Source: Candidatus Melainabacteria bacterium
GTDB lineage: Bacteria; Cyanobacteriota; Vampirovibrionia; Obscuribacterales; Obscuribacteraceae
Direction: 5' to 3'
NCBI GenBank assembly: GCA_003242885.1
Contig: QKMZ01000006.1
Location: 868,001-932,000, forward strand
Length of the DNA: 64,000 bases
Below are positions 24,654-33,400 of this stretch, one piece after another (position 1 is the stretch's first letter; every line of letters starts with the position of its first letter). The notes beneath the pieces were generated by a model. It was given only the letters and a program-made list of their open reading frames with translations, was not told the origin of the DNA and ran no database searches. Both the position numbers and the translations under genes were made by a program.

Positions 24654-26963
24654 ATGAAATTACGTAGACGACGAGGAGCTACGTTAGGGTTGGTAGCAGT
24701 CATCGTACTGTTTATCGCCATTCTAGGAATCGGCTTCTTCTTCCTGTCCAAAATCATGGGCGGTGGAAGAGAAGTTGCTAACGCTACCGACGCCGGCGCC
24801 ATGAACGTTGCTAAGCGAGCTTTGATGGAACCAACCGTCAATGCTCCCGCTAACGACGAATTCGATGGTCTTGGTGTCGACACCGCAACCGGTATTCCTA
24901 ACAACTCCGGACAAATCAACTTGCTCGCGTACAACCGCGCAGTAGGCAGAGCTCTCTTGGTTGCTCTTAACGCAAGAGCGATCGGACCTGCTTCCAGCAA
25001 GCTCGCCGGTGATGTTATCGATAAATTGGAAACACTCGGTAAGAATCTGCAAACCCAATTGAACGGCGGCGGCATGTTGCCCGGTTATTTTGACACCATG
25101 GCTAAAGCCCAGAACGTCAAAATGATGGGACCGACCTCGGACGTCAAATTGAGCATGAACATTCAACCTGCTTGGATGATCACCCAAGACGGCGATGGGA
25201 TGCAGAAAACCAACGTTTATATCAACAAACAAGTTATCGATATGATGGGCAACCCAACGGTGAGCAACCTCTATACTGCCACCACCGTTAACTCTGCTCA
25301 GATCAAGTCGAAAGGTTCTTGGCCGCAAGGCGCTTTCTCGAGTTCTAGTGGACACAACTTCATTAGAGCTTATGACAAGAACATGACCCTCAGCAATTAC
25401 CTTGATAAAGCGATTCTTGGTGCTGCTGTAGGTCCTCAAGACAGAGCCCACTTGGTGCACCTCGGACAGTTCGATAACTGCTCGAATGCAATCGGATACG
25501 CTCCCCCCAATTCCTGGAAGACTCAATCGCAGTCTCAAAATACTAATAAAGGTCAAGGCAACTTCGGTGGTGCAGTAGCATGCGCAGTCGTAGGCTCCTT
25601 GAACGCAGAATACGAAGCCGCCATTCCGCGTGGCTACGTAAGAATCTTGAACTATGTTTCGGCAGCTAACTTGCCTGGTGCAGTTCCTGTATCTGGACAA
25701 GACGTAAACGGCGGCACAAGCATTTTCAATAACGAATTCTGGAATGGTACCGGCGGCTCTGGACCAACATCCTATGCAGCTAACGGTGCTCTTTTCACTG
25801 ACAGAAACGGTGCAGGTACTCTTGCTGACTGGCAAGCTTATGTAGCAACTATCAACTCATCCTTGGCCGTGTCACCTCCGCAAAACACCGGATCTAACAC
25901 CGATAGAGATGAATTGGGTGGTTTGCGCTCAGCTTGGCCGTCAGGTTTCAACGGCACCACCGCTGAATTGGGTCAAATGACTCAAATCAGATACAACAAA
26001 CCATCGCCTGCTCTCAACCAGTTCGCGACCAAAGGTCAAGTTATCAGCGAACTCAAGAACGGCGGCAGATCTGGAACTTGCGATCAGAACAACTTCGCTT
26101 CCGATTCAGACGGCGCTACTGCTGCAGATCTCTTCTGCCGCTCAAGTAGTGACGGTGGCAGCGGATTTGTAACTGACGCATCGGTCAACTACGGACGTGG
26201 TATCGCAGGTGGCGGCGGCGGTGGAAACATGGCCCAAGGCATGAACGGTATCGAGTACCTCAAAGCCAGAGTTGTTGAAGCTTTCGGTTCCGGTGCACGT
26301 TGCGCACGTAACGTCACTGTAGCTGGCGACAAGAAAGCTGGTATGAAAGTGTACGACCGTCCAAGAGAAACCCCGAACAAGGCATACAACACACCTGCGG
26401 TTGATGTTCAGTTCGCTAACGTAGGCAGCCCGTACGAACTCTTGATGCACACCACCAAGAGCGGAACGAACGGATACTGCAATGGTACAAACGACGTGAT
26501 TGGTTACATCCATCAACGTGCTAAGGAAATTCTCCCTACCGTTGAACGTGCTGAAGTAGAAGCTCTGATGAAGAGCCAAGATCTCCCACCAGGTGCGACG
26601 ATGTTTATCTTCTTGCCGCAAGGCAGTAACAAACTCGCTATGCAGCCTACAGTGCCGAAGACACATGCAGGCTCGGAAGATCCGTTCAATATCAAAGCTG
26701 AAGGAACAATGCCGAACTACTGCGCATCCACTCCTGACACCCAAATCCGTAACTACGATTTGGATTCCAAGGACGGCGTAGCAGGCAACGGAAAAGGTGA
26801 CACTGGTATTCACGACCAACCGTACACCCAATTCAAAGGCACCGATTTCAGCTCGACTGACATCGTTGAATGGAAACCAAGTTGTGGTGCTCATAACTTC
26901 CTCGGCGAACTCTCGTTCCGCAACGAGACAACCGGTGGTGGTGAGTTCTGCAAACCTAACTAG
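24654..26963 (+). CDS. TadG-like (Flp pilus-assembly type) surface protein
   Basis: 769 residues. The N-terminus (KLRRRRGATLGLVAVIVLF, a single TM, then REVANATDAGAMNVAKRAL) follows the TadE/TadG pattern: a basic start, R-G-A before the helix, then an A-D-A-A-A-like segment. The remaining 700 residues are extracytoplasmic, rich in Gly, Asn, Ser and Thr, with about a dozen Cys, most in the C-terminal half, that could form disulfides, plus a Gly run (GIAGGGGGGN) near residue 520. Codon choice is more uniform than in neighbours, which may mean high expression and allows long antisense open frames. No tad secretion genes are adjacent. It is monocistronic, between its own promoter and a strong terminator. 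Confidence 0.8.
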   Translation: MKLRRRRGATLGLVAVIVLFIAILGIGFFFLSKIMGGGREVANATDAGAMNVAKRALMEPTVNAPANDEFDGLGVDTATGIPNNSGQINLLAYNRAVGRALLVALNARAIGPASSKLAGDVIDKLETLGKNLQTQLNGGGMLPGYFDTMAKAQNVKMMGPTSDVKLSMNIQPAWMITQDGDGMQKTNVYINKQVIDMMGNPTVSNLYTATTVNSAQIKSKGSWPQGAFSSSSGHNFIRAYDKNMTLSNYLDKAILGAAVGPQDRAHLVHLGQFDNCSNAIGYAPPNSWKTQSQSQNTNKGQGNFGGAVACAVVGSLNAEYEAAIPRGYVRILNYVSAANLPGAVPVSGQDVNGGTSIFNNEFWNGTGGSGPTSYAANGALFTDRNGAGTLADWQAYVATINSSLAVSPPQNTGSNTDRDELGGLRSAWPSGFNGTTAELGQMTQIRYNKPSPALNQFATKGQVISELKNGGRSGTCDQNNFASDSDGATAADLFCRSSSDGGSGFVTDASVNYGRGIAGGGGGGNMAQGMNGIEYLKARVVEAFGSGARCARNVTVAGDKKAGMKVYDRPRETPNKAYNTPAVDVQFANVGSPYELLMHTTKSGTNGYCNGTNDVIGYIHQRAKEILPTVERAEVEALMKSQDLPPGATMFIFLPQGSNKLAMQPTVPKTHAGSEDPFNIKAEGTMPNYCASTPDTQIRNYDLDSKDGVAGNGKGDTGIHDQPYTQFKGTDFSSTDIVEWKPSCGAHNFLGELSFRNETTGGGEFCKPN

Positions 26964-27017
26964 AACGCAAACAGACTGGACTGATTGAGCTGGACTCAAT
27001 CACCCGATAGATAAAGC

Positions 27018-27066
27018 GCCCACCCTTCTGAATCGTGTAAGATTCTAATTGGGTGGGCACTTCTTT
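27018..27066 (+). terminator. Rho-independent terminator of the TadG-like gene
   Basis: GCCCACCC (27018-27025) pairs with GGGTGGGC (27051-27058), enclosing a second small stem GAATC/GATTC. A T-rich ACTTCTTTAT follows. It is 55 bp after the stop codon. Confidence 0.85.
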
Positions 27067-27140
27067 ATATGTAGTGCGTCATTTCGCCTATTCAGTAAAT
27101 TGCGGTTTTCTATTATTTAGTTCGAGGGGAGGATAGTGTC

Positions 27141-27644
27141 GTGTCTGTAGAAACAAGCAAGCCCAGACGAGCTTGGAGTCTTCTTATTGCCTCTGCCCTT
27201 TTGCTTTCTTTTGTTGCCGGACAGCAGATTTCAAGTGCACAAAACACGCCGCCGGCTTATCGCACCAAACCATACCAACTCAATCCCGAAGACAATCACA
27301 AACTCGATCAACTGAAAGATAAGGTTGATCTGCCGGACCTTCCGTCCTTCACCGGCAAAGCAAAATTCGTAACCGGAACTGTCGAGCAGGGCTCCAAAGG
27401 CGGACCCCGCTACTCAATGGTTTTCGAAGCAGAAGAGCCCCAGAATCAAGTAATTGACTGGTACGACAACGTTTTTCGCATGTATAAATGGAACAACGTT
27501 CAGAAAGCCACGAGCTCTGTATCAGCTTCTCATAAAGACGGTCACTTCGCTTCAATAAGTACAGATGCTGTTGTTAAGCCTGGCGCCAGTAATGCCAGAA
27601 TACACAGCAGTTTCACCGTGCATTATCAGATGGCGGTTCGCTAA
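27141..27644 (+). CDS. Secreted hypothetical protein
   Basis: 167 residues. GTG start with GGGGAGGAT upstream. A signal peptide is visible (RRAWSLLIASALLLSFVAG, cleavage near residue 33 after SSA). The mature part contains VIDWYDNVFRMYKWNNVQKA, an element like the one in the lipoprotein at 10268-10792 (Trp-Tyr, about ten residues, then a Trp), followed by beta strands. The two may be distant paralogues. It is 9 bp upstream of the next secreted protein gene, so both are probably co-expressed. Confidence 0.75.
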   Translation: MSVETSKPRRAWSLLIASALLLSFVAGQQISSAQNTPPAYRTKPYQLNPEDNHKLDQLKDKVDLPDLPSFTGKAKFVTGTVEQGSKGGPRYSMVFEAEEPQNQVIDWYDNVFRMYKWNNVQKATSSVSASHKDGHFASISTDAVVKPGASNARIHSSFTVHYQMAVR

Positions 27645-27653
27645 AGCGCTCGT

Positions 27654-28601
27654 TTGCGACGCTTAGGACCCCCAGCGCGTGATTTGAACTCTAGACCTGT
27701 GAATTGGTCTATTGCACTTGCATTGGCCTCGATGTTTTTCTTCTATAGCTCCATCGATCAGTGCGCTCGAGCTAGTACAAATTCTCTCAAGCTTGGTCCG
27801 CAGGCGGTAATGCCCGATGGCTCTCCGCTTTATCTCAATCGTACCCAAGCTTTCAACTACTTGTCTAAAGAAGATGTACTAAGGCAACGCATCAACGCGG
27901 TTATGTCGGTGTCGTCGCTCGTCAACACCCCCTATACGCCTACATCTGCTGTATTTGATGAAATAGTCGACGGCAAACCGTGGTGGGGAATGGCTGGACA
28001 ATACATCTGGGGCGAAGGCCAACGAAGTATTGAGGGTCCGTCAGAAGAGTCGCGTTTCATTCTCAATCCGTATCTCCTGGTTGCTGCAAACCCTTGGACG
28101 GCAAAGATTTGGAATCAAGAGCAAATCACTGAAGAAGATTTGAACAATCAAGACTTTCCGTATACTTGGACGCCGCAAGAACTCCGCTATTGGCCTCGCA
28201 AGAAAATGGCGCAGGCGATTTATGATGTCACCGCATTTAATGGCAAGCTAAAGTCGATGAGCAGTAAATTGGATAGCACCGAGCCAACCTTGCGCTTTGG
28301 TTTGGTGGCTTATAATGCGCGAGACTTTGGATACGGTTTTCTTTTCCTGTCGCCTCAACATTCGCTGAATGTTGAAAATTCCTATAGGGGAAATTATCCC
28401 ATTGAGATCAAGCAATACATTCATTGCGGAGACAGTTCCAAATTTCCGGGTGGCTGCAACAATATGAGCCCTGCCATGGACGAGATAGACAAGCTGACCA
28501 TAAAGCAGTTGCCCGCCCGGGCTGTTGTCTATCTCTGGAAGACTAAACCTCCGCTCGCAACTGATCCAGCCGACTTCACTTTTGTTCTCGATTTCAAATA
28601 A
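27654..28601 (+). CDS. Secreted hypothetical protein
   Basis: 315 residues, TTG start 9 bp after the previous stop. The N-terminal hydrophobic stretch (SIALALASMFFFYSS) is a likely signal peptide or anchor. The body is rich in aromatic residues (WWGMAGQYIWGEGQR; WTPQELRYWPRKKMA) and has a Cys pair near HCGDSSKFPGGC. I do not recognise a family. Being coupled to the preceding secreted protein suggests a shared envelope role. Confidence 0.75.
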   Translation: MRRLGPPARDLNSRPVNWSIALALASMFFFYSSIDQCARASTNSLKLGPQAVMPDGSPLYLNRTQAFNYLSKEDVLRQRINAVMSVSSLVNTPYTPTSAVFDEIVDGKPWWGMAGQYIWGEGQRSIEGPSEESRFILNPYLLVAANPWTAKIWNQEQITEEDLNNQDFPYTWTPQELRYWPRKKMAQAIYDVTAFNGKLKSMSSKLDSTEPTLRFGLVAYNARDFGYGFLFLSPQHSLNVENSYRGNYPIEIKQYIHCGDSSKFPGGCNNMSPAMDEIDKLTIKQLPARAVVYLWKTKPPLATDPADFTFVLDFK

Positions 28602-28828
28602 CCTGGTATCAAATACAGTGCGTATGCATTATCGGATACTGGACGTGAAAATTTGCCTTTTGTAGTTCATTTTCCAAGTTATTGAGGTTTTCAGTAAGAA
28701 GACTTCAGGGTTAACCCTAGGGCGGACGATTATCTCTTGACGCTATTCTGATTTTACTGACCGTTGGACTCGTAGCGTCCCGAGAAAGATTAACCAATCA
28801 CCGACGGTTAGTTGCCGAAACAAATCAA
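28602..28828. other. Gene-free stretch with a half palindromic element
   Basis: Convergent intergenic space; together with the adjacent terminator (28829-28869) it runs just over 300 bp to the next gene. At 28707-28718 AGGGTTAACCCT is a 12-bp palindrome containing the GGTTAACC core found in each arm of the dispersed hairpin element, but here without a partner arm. No open frame or RNA was recognised. Confidence 0.45.
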
Positions 28829-28869
28829 AAGAGGGGATGAGCCGCAAGCGAGTCCCTTCTTTAGTTTTT
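28829..28869. terminator. Probable bidirectional terminator
   Basis: AAGAGGGGATGAGC pairs imperfectly with GCGAGTCCCTTCTT around the loop CGCAA and is followed by TTAGTTTTT on the plus strand. The minus strand also has a T-rich exit. It lies between the secreted-protein gene (plus) and the cyclase-family gene (minus). Confidence 0.65.
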
Positions 28870-28911
28870 AAGGGCTTGCCAGATTGGCGATCAGCCAACT
28901 AATTCGCGCGC

Positions 28912-29700
28912 TTAAACAAAGGCGACAACCCTTGCTGGCGCGGCACTTGCGCCCACCAGCGGAATCGGGAAAAATGCTACCTTAAAGCCATGCGGCGGAA
29001 GCTTATCCAAATTGACCAGCTGCTGGATGACATATACCTCGACATCCCTATACGCAAAATGCGCGTCCCAGATTTGCGATTTGTCTTTGGTCGCTTGGTA
29101 GGCCTCAACCATTTTAGGAAAAGGTCTGTCCCATCCCAAAGCATCCGTGCCACCAATTTTGGCACCACACTCGGCTAAAAACAGCGCTGACTCGCGAATC
29201 ATTCCAGGATAGTTATAGCGAACAGGATCAGTGAGCGGAAACTTGTCGTGATCTGTGCGAATAAGCACAGCATCACCGCCTTTTATTTGATATTGAACTT
29301 TATCGAGCGCTCGTTTTATATCATCGACAGTGATGGCTTCCCCGGTGCCTTTCTTACGAGTCATATCCAGCACGACAGCATCGCAATAGAGCTCTTCCAA
29401 CGGAATCTGATCGACCGTTTTTGCCGGGGCACCACCGCATGTGCTGCCGTAATGCAACGGCGCATCCACATGAGTTCCCAGGTGACTGGATAAAGTGACC
29501 ATCTCCTCAGCCCAGCCTTCTTCGTTTGGCAGATCACTTTTGGGACAAGCAAAAAGCTCGCACATGATATCGGCGCCACGATCGTTTCCTACGAAATCAA
29601 CCTCTGGCGAAATAATTCTGAAAAGTGGTTGCAGTGGCGGGGGAAAAGCGTTTTTGTCTATAGTGACAAGAGGTCTGGTCAGGTCAATGAGTTTTGCCAT
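28912..29700 (-). CDS. Cyclase-family metal-dependent hydrolase (kynurenine formamidase-like)
   Basis: 262 residues. The family signature is clear: SSHLGTHVDAPLHYG near residue 70, the H-x-G-T-H-x-D-x-P-x-H metal site of PF04199 enzymes. The N-terminus (LIDLTRPLVTIDKNAFPP) and an interior IRTDHDKFPLTDP are also family-like. Members hydrolyse N-formylkynurenine, isatin or similar amides. No other kynurenine-pathway gene is near, so the substrate is left open. AGGA lies upstream of the ATG. Confidence 0.88.
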   Translation of the reverse strand: MAKLIDLTRPLVTIDKNAFPPPLQPLFRIISPEVDFVGNDRGADIMCELFACPKSDLPNEEGWAEEMVTLSSHLGTHVDAPLHYGSTCGGAPAKTVDQIPLEELYCDAVVLDMTRKKGTGEAITVDDIKRALDKVQYQIKGGDAVLIRTDHDKFPLTDPVRYNYPGMIRESALFLAECGAKIGGTDALGWDRPFPKMVEAYQATKDKSQIWDAHFAYRDVEVYVIQQLVNLDKLPPHGFKVAFFPIPLVGASAAPARVVAFV

Positions 29701-29908
29701 CAGAAAATGTTTTCCTGGTTAAGGAGTTCGACACCTTGGAAAACCGAATCAATCGGAATTTCAAACAAGAATCAGATTTTCGCACTCCTACACATAGGCA
29801 GTCAGGGCTGTTTAATTAAGTTAGACTAGCTGTTGGAATCTATTCCATCGCAATTCCTGTTCCACCGGCATTTGTCCGGTGCTTGACGACTTTAATCGGT
29901 TCAGTCTT

Positions 29909-30388
29909 ATGTCAAATACCTCCACGTTCTCACTCTCACAGGCTCAGGCATTGCTTCCTCGCTTGCGAGAGCAACTTTCCAAAGCCAATGACGAGCTCGA
30001 CTCCATTAGCATTAAGATTGCGGCTGCCTCTCAAGAGTGCGAAGAAGCCGAATTAGCTCTCATGGCGGTTAAAACGGATAACGGAGCGGTTGCCGACCTG
30101 TCTGCCTTGCGAGAGGCCAGACAGCGTTATGAATCTTCAATCGATAGCCTCACGTCGGCTAAACGAGAGTACCTTGAGTGTTTCGAGCGATGGATGGTCG
30201 AAATTACGGAATGTGGCGTTATTCTTCGCGATATCCGCTCAGGTTTACTCGATTTTCCAGCCAAGAAGGGCGCCGTCGACTACTTCCTTTGCTGGCGTTT
30301 AGGCGAGCGAGATATTGACTATTGGCATCTAGAAAATGACGGATTTCAGGGGCGTCGCCCGCTTGCCGTTTTAGATGAATACTTCTAA
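29909..30388 (+). CDS. DUF2203 family protein
   Basis: 159 residues from ATG 29909. A GTG at 29879 is in frame, but the family usually starts close to the TFSLSQAQALLPRLREQL helix. A helical coiled-coil region leads to the family's hallmark end: VILRDIRSGLLDFPAKKGAVDYFLCWRLGERDIDYWH, then DGFQGRRPL. Function unknown; conserved across many bacteria. Neither start has a strong ribosome-binding site. Confidence 0.88.
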   Translation: MSNTSTFSLSQAQALLPRLREQLSKANDELDSISIKIAAASQECEEAELALMAVKTDNGAVADLSALREARQRYESSIDSLTSAKREYLECFERWMVEITECGVILRDIRSGLLDFPAKKGAVDYFLCWRLGERDIDYWHLENDGFQGRRPLAVLDEYF

Positions 30389-30485
30389 TTCGCAATAGCA
30401 TATGATTTGTATGTCTGATGCGTGACCCGGGTCCATTGGTTGTGGTATCTCCGGGCATAAATAAATACGCTTTGAGATATTCACG

Positions 30486-33400
30486 ATGCCTCCTGACGAA
30501 GAGCCGGAAACACGCGAACCAAAAGACAGAGACCCTAAGGCAAATGACGGCAGTCAAAAGAAATCTGCGCGTCAAATGACTTTTCATCTGTTTGGTGCCG
30601 ATAAGTCGGGTTCAGAAGTTGTTGTTGAGCGCGATAGCGACACAACAGAAAAGAATTTGGGAACCAGCAAGGCATCAGCGTCGTCGCCTTCTTCTTCTTC
30701 TTCTTCTTCTTCTTCTTCGCACAAACGAAAGTTGATTTCAATCGACGAACTCAAACAGCTTGCAGAAAGTGGTGGTACCGACGCTCGCTTTGCTCAAGAC
30801 CTTCTAGCAAATGTCATCCAGTGGCAGAAAATGCCTGAAGGTGAAGACAAGAATGTATACGCAAAAAAACAGCAAATCACAGCAATGGGAATGCTCGGTC
30901 GCGCGATTTTAGAGTTAGAACCGCAAGAAGACCCACTCGAGCAACGGCAAGAACATTCGCAAGAACAATTGCAAGAAAGCTTGCAGCAGCAACCTACTAG
31001 CAAAGCGCAGCAGCAAACTGAGAGGAAACATCAGCAAGAATCGGCGGAAAAACCTTCATCAGCTGTGAATCCGAACATAGTTGAGACAAAAGCCGTATTT
31101 CTTGAGACCGCAGACTTGCGCGCTCTTCGTGAAGAAGATCTTGCTCTCGGACGAAAAGGCGGTCCGGCAGAACACTTCCTTGCATTGCTGGATAATTTCA
31201 GAAAGATTTTGAAACCCGGACAAGAGCAAGATGCCGCAGTTAGGCGCGTCAAGCGAATGGCAATTTCACTTCTATCCGGGCGATTGAAAGAGCTGCAGAA
31301 CAAGAAAGTCACCGCAGGTGATACTGAAACTATTCATCCGTATGCGGCTGGATCCGACGAAGATAAACAGTTCATACTTGCTCTCAAGGAAAAGGTGCGT
31401 GGTGAAACACATCAGCACAAAATCCCAGCTCAATTTTATGAACGGCGCCAAACTGTTCAAGAATGGGCTAAAGAATTAGAGTCACATATTGAAAAATTGA
31501 ATGAGCTCAATCGATCTGCTGATGTTACTGAGCACCAAGAGCAGCCCGTCGGTCTCAATGCTGCTATGAGTCGTGCCAATTCAAAGAAGAAGGCGGTTTT
31601 ACATAGCGAAACCGAGATTCGAAAAGCATTGGCAATGATGCCGGAAAGAGAAATCAAAGATCTGCAAAGCAAAGACGAGTATAAGCAAATCGTCAGTGAC
31701 CTACTGTACAGCGCCAATATTTCTTCTGCAACAAGGCAAGCTGCGCAGATTTTCTTGACTCCAGGCTGGCAAAAGTCTCCGGAGTCGGTTCGACAATTAG
31801 CTTCAATTGCACTTAAAGACAATAGTTTTGAACTGCTCAAATCTACTTGCAGATATTGCACTGCTGACGTACGCCAAGCATTTCGCCAAACCGCTGAGGC
31901 AGCAGAAGCTCATAAAGTCTTTTCGATGTATGGCAAGCACCTCAACGAAGTTCTCCAGTACGGTCAAGAATCACTGACTACCCAGCTTGGCACAGCTGAA
32001 GGATTTGCTTACGGCTGGTTTGGTCTGGCTAATAAAGAAGAGATCAAGAAATTCGTTGATAAGGCTTCTTCGGAAGATCGGCATCGCTATCTGCTGGGCG
32101 AAAAACTCGCTGAGCGCGCCAACCTTGACGCGGAAGAGAAGCAAGCCGTCAGCTTCTACAAGGAAGTAGATGCGGCTCTGCGTGCGGCGACCAATCCAGT
32201 TATCAATTCGAAGCAATACGATTTGCTGCGCAATAAGTTGGTTGGTGGCGAGGAGATTTATGCTGCCCTCAGAGAGCTGCATAAAGACGAATACTTTGGC
32301 CTGGTTCGCTCGAATGATATGAAGGGCATGAGACGTGCCGTAGAACTGCTGTCACTTAAGGACTGGACAAGTTTGCGCGATAATCCAGGGAGATTTGCCG
32401 ATCTCGATATGCGACTCAGAAAGTTCCTCAATAAACAGGAACACCATGAAATCATGGGTATGCTCAGGGCGAAGGTTGGTGAAAAGGGCAAGGATAATCT
32501 TACCTTTGAAGAATCGCAAAAGCGAGGCAGAGTGCCGATCGAGATTTCTCTGCTCGGTTCTGATCCGGAAAAGTGGAATTTCGTTTGGACCACACAAAAC
32601 ACGAATCAATTCGAGAAGCTTCAGACAATCTTGCAGATGTCGCAATTAGAACTGAATTCATATTTAAAAGACAAAGGCAATCCGAAGTATTTGGATACCC
32701 TCGTAGACGCCCAGCTGGATGGTGACTGCAAGTTGGTTGCTGAACGCACCTTAAAACTTGCATTGCAAACAGGAAAGTTGGAGTTAGACGAAATCAGCAG
32801 TGCGCTCATTTCAAAACTCTCCGGCGAGCCAATGTCAGAGCAAATGAAGAACTTTCAGTTGATTTTGACGCGACCGGGCGTAATGGCTCGACTCCGGTCT
32901 CCTCAAGACGCTGAGACTAAAACCTTGCGCACCGCCCTAGATCTGATGGTTAAGGATTTCGTGGAAGCAATGAAACGCCTTGATCTGTACGTCGGCAAAG
33001 TTAATAATCTCACCCCTGCCGATTATTCGAAGAGGATTTTCGAGAGTGGAGTGATACCGATTGATTTGCGCCTTCTCCTGTCCGGTGATTGCAGTCTATC
33101 GTTAAGTGAATTGATGAGACTCACTCCTGAAGAAAGAAATATTCTCACCGCAGATTCCCAAGCCGGCGGCAATGCGTTTTTGCAAAAGAAGGTGTTTACC
33201 ACCGACGAGCAACAGAAGTTCGCTGTCCATCTATTCTCTTCTTCGAGGAAGGAGCCTTCCGAGATCGATCGTATGCGCGCTGCCATAATCGGTTTTTCCG
33301 AGGACAAAGGCAAGCTCATTTTGCGTCTTTCATCAATGAGTCCTTCTGAGCTCACCAAGACAACCAAAGCCTACTATGAAGAGTACAGGTCTTCGCTAGC

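Noticed and set aside
24723-26999. Long antisense open frames (370 and 285 codons) under the TadG-like gene
   Set aside because: The sense protein has a clear start, promoter and terminator. The antisense products are Val/Ser/Cys-rich, without domains, and follow from the even codon usage of the sense strand.
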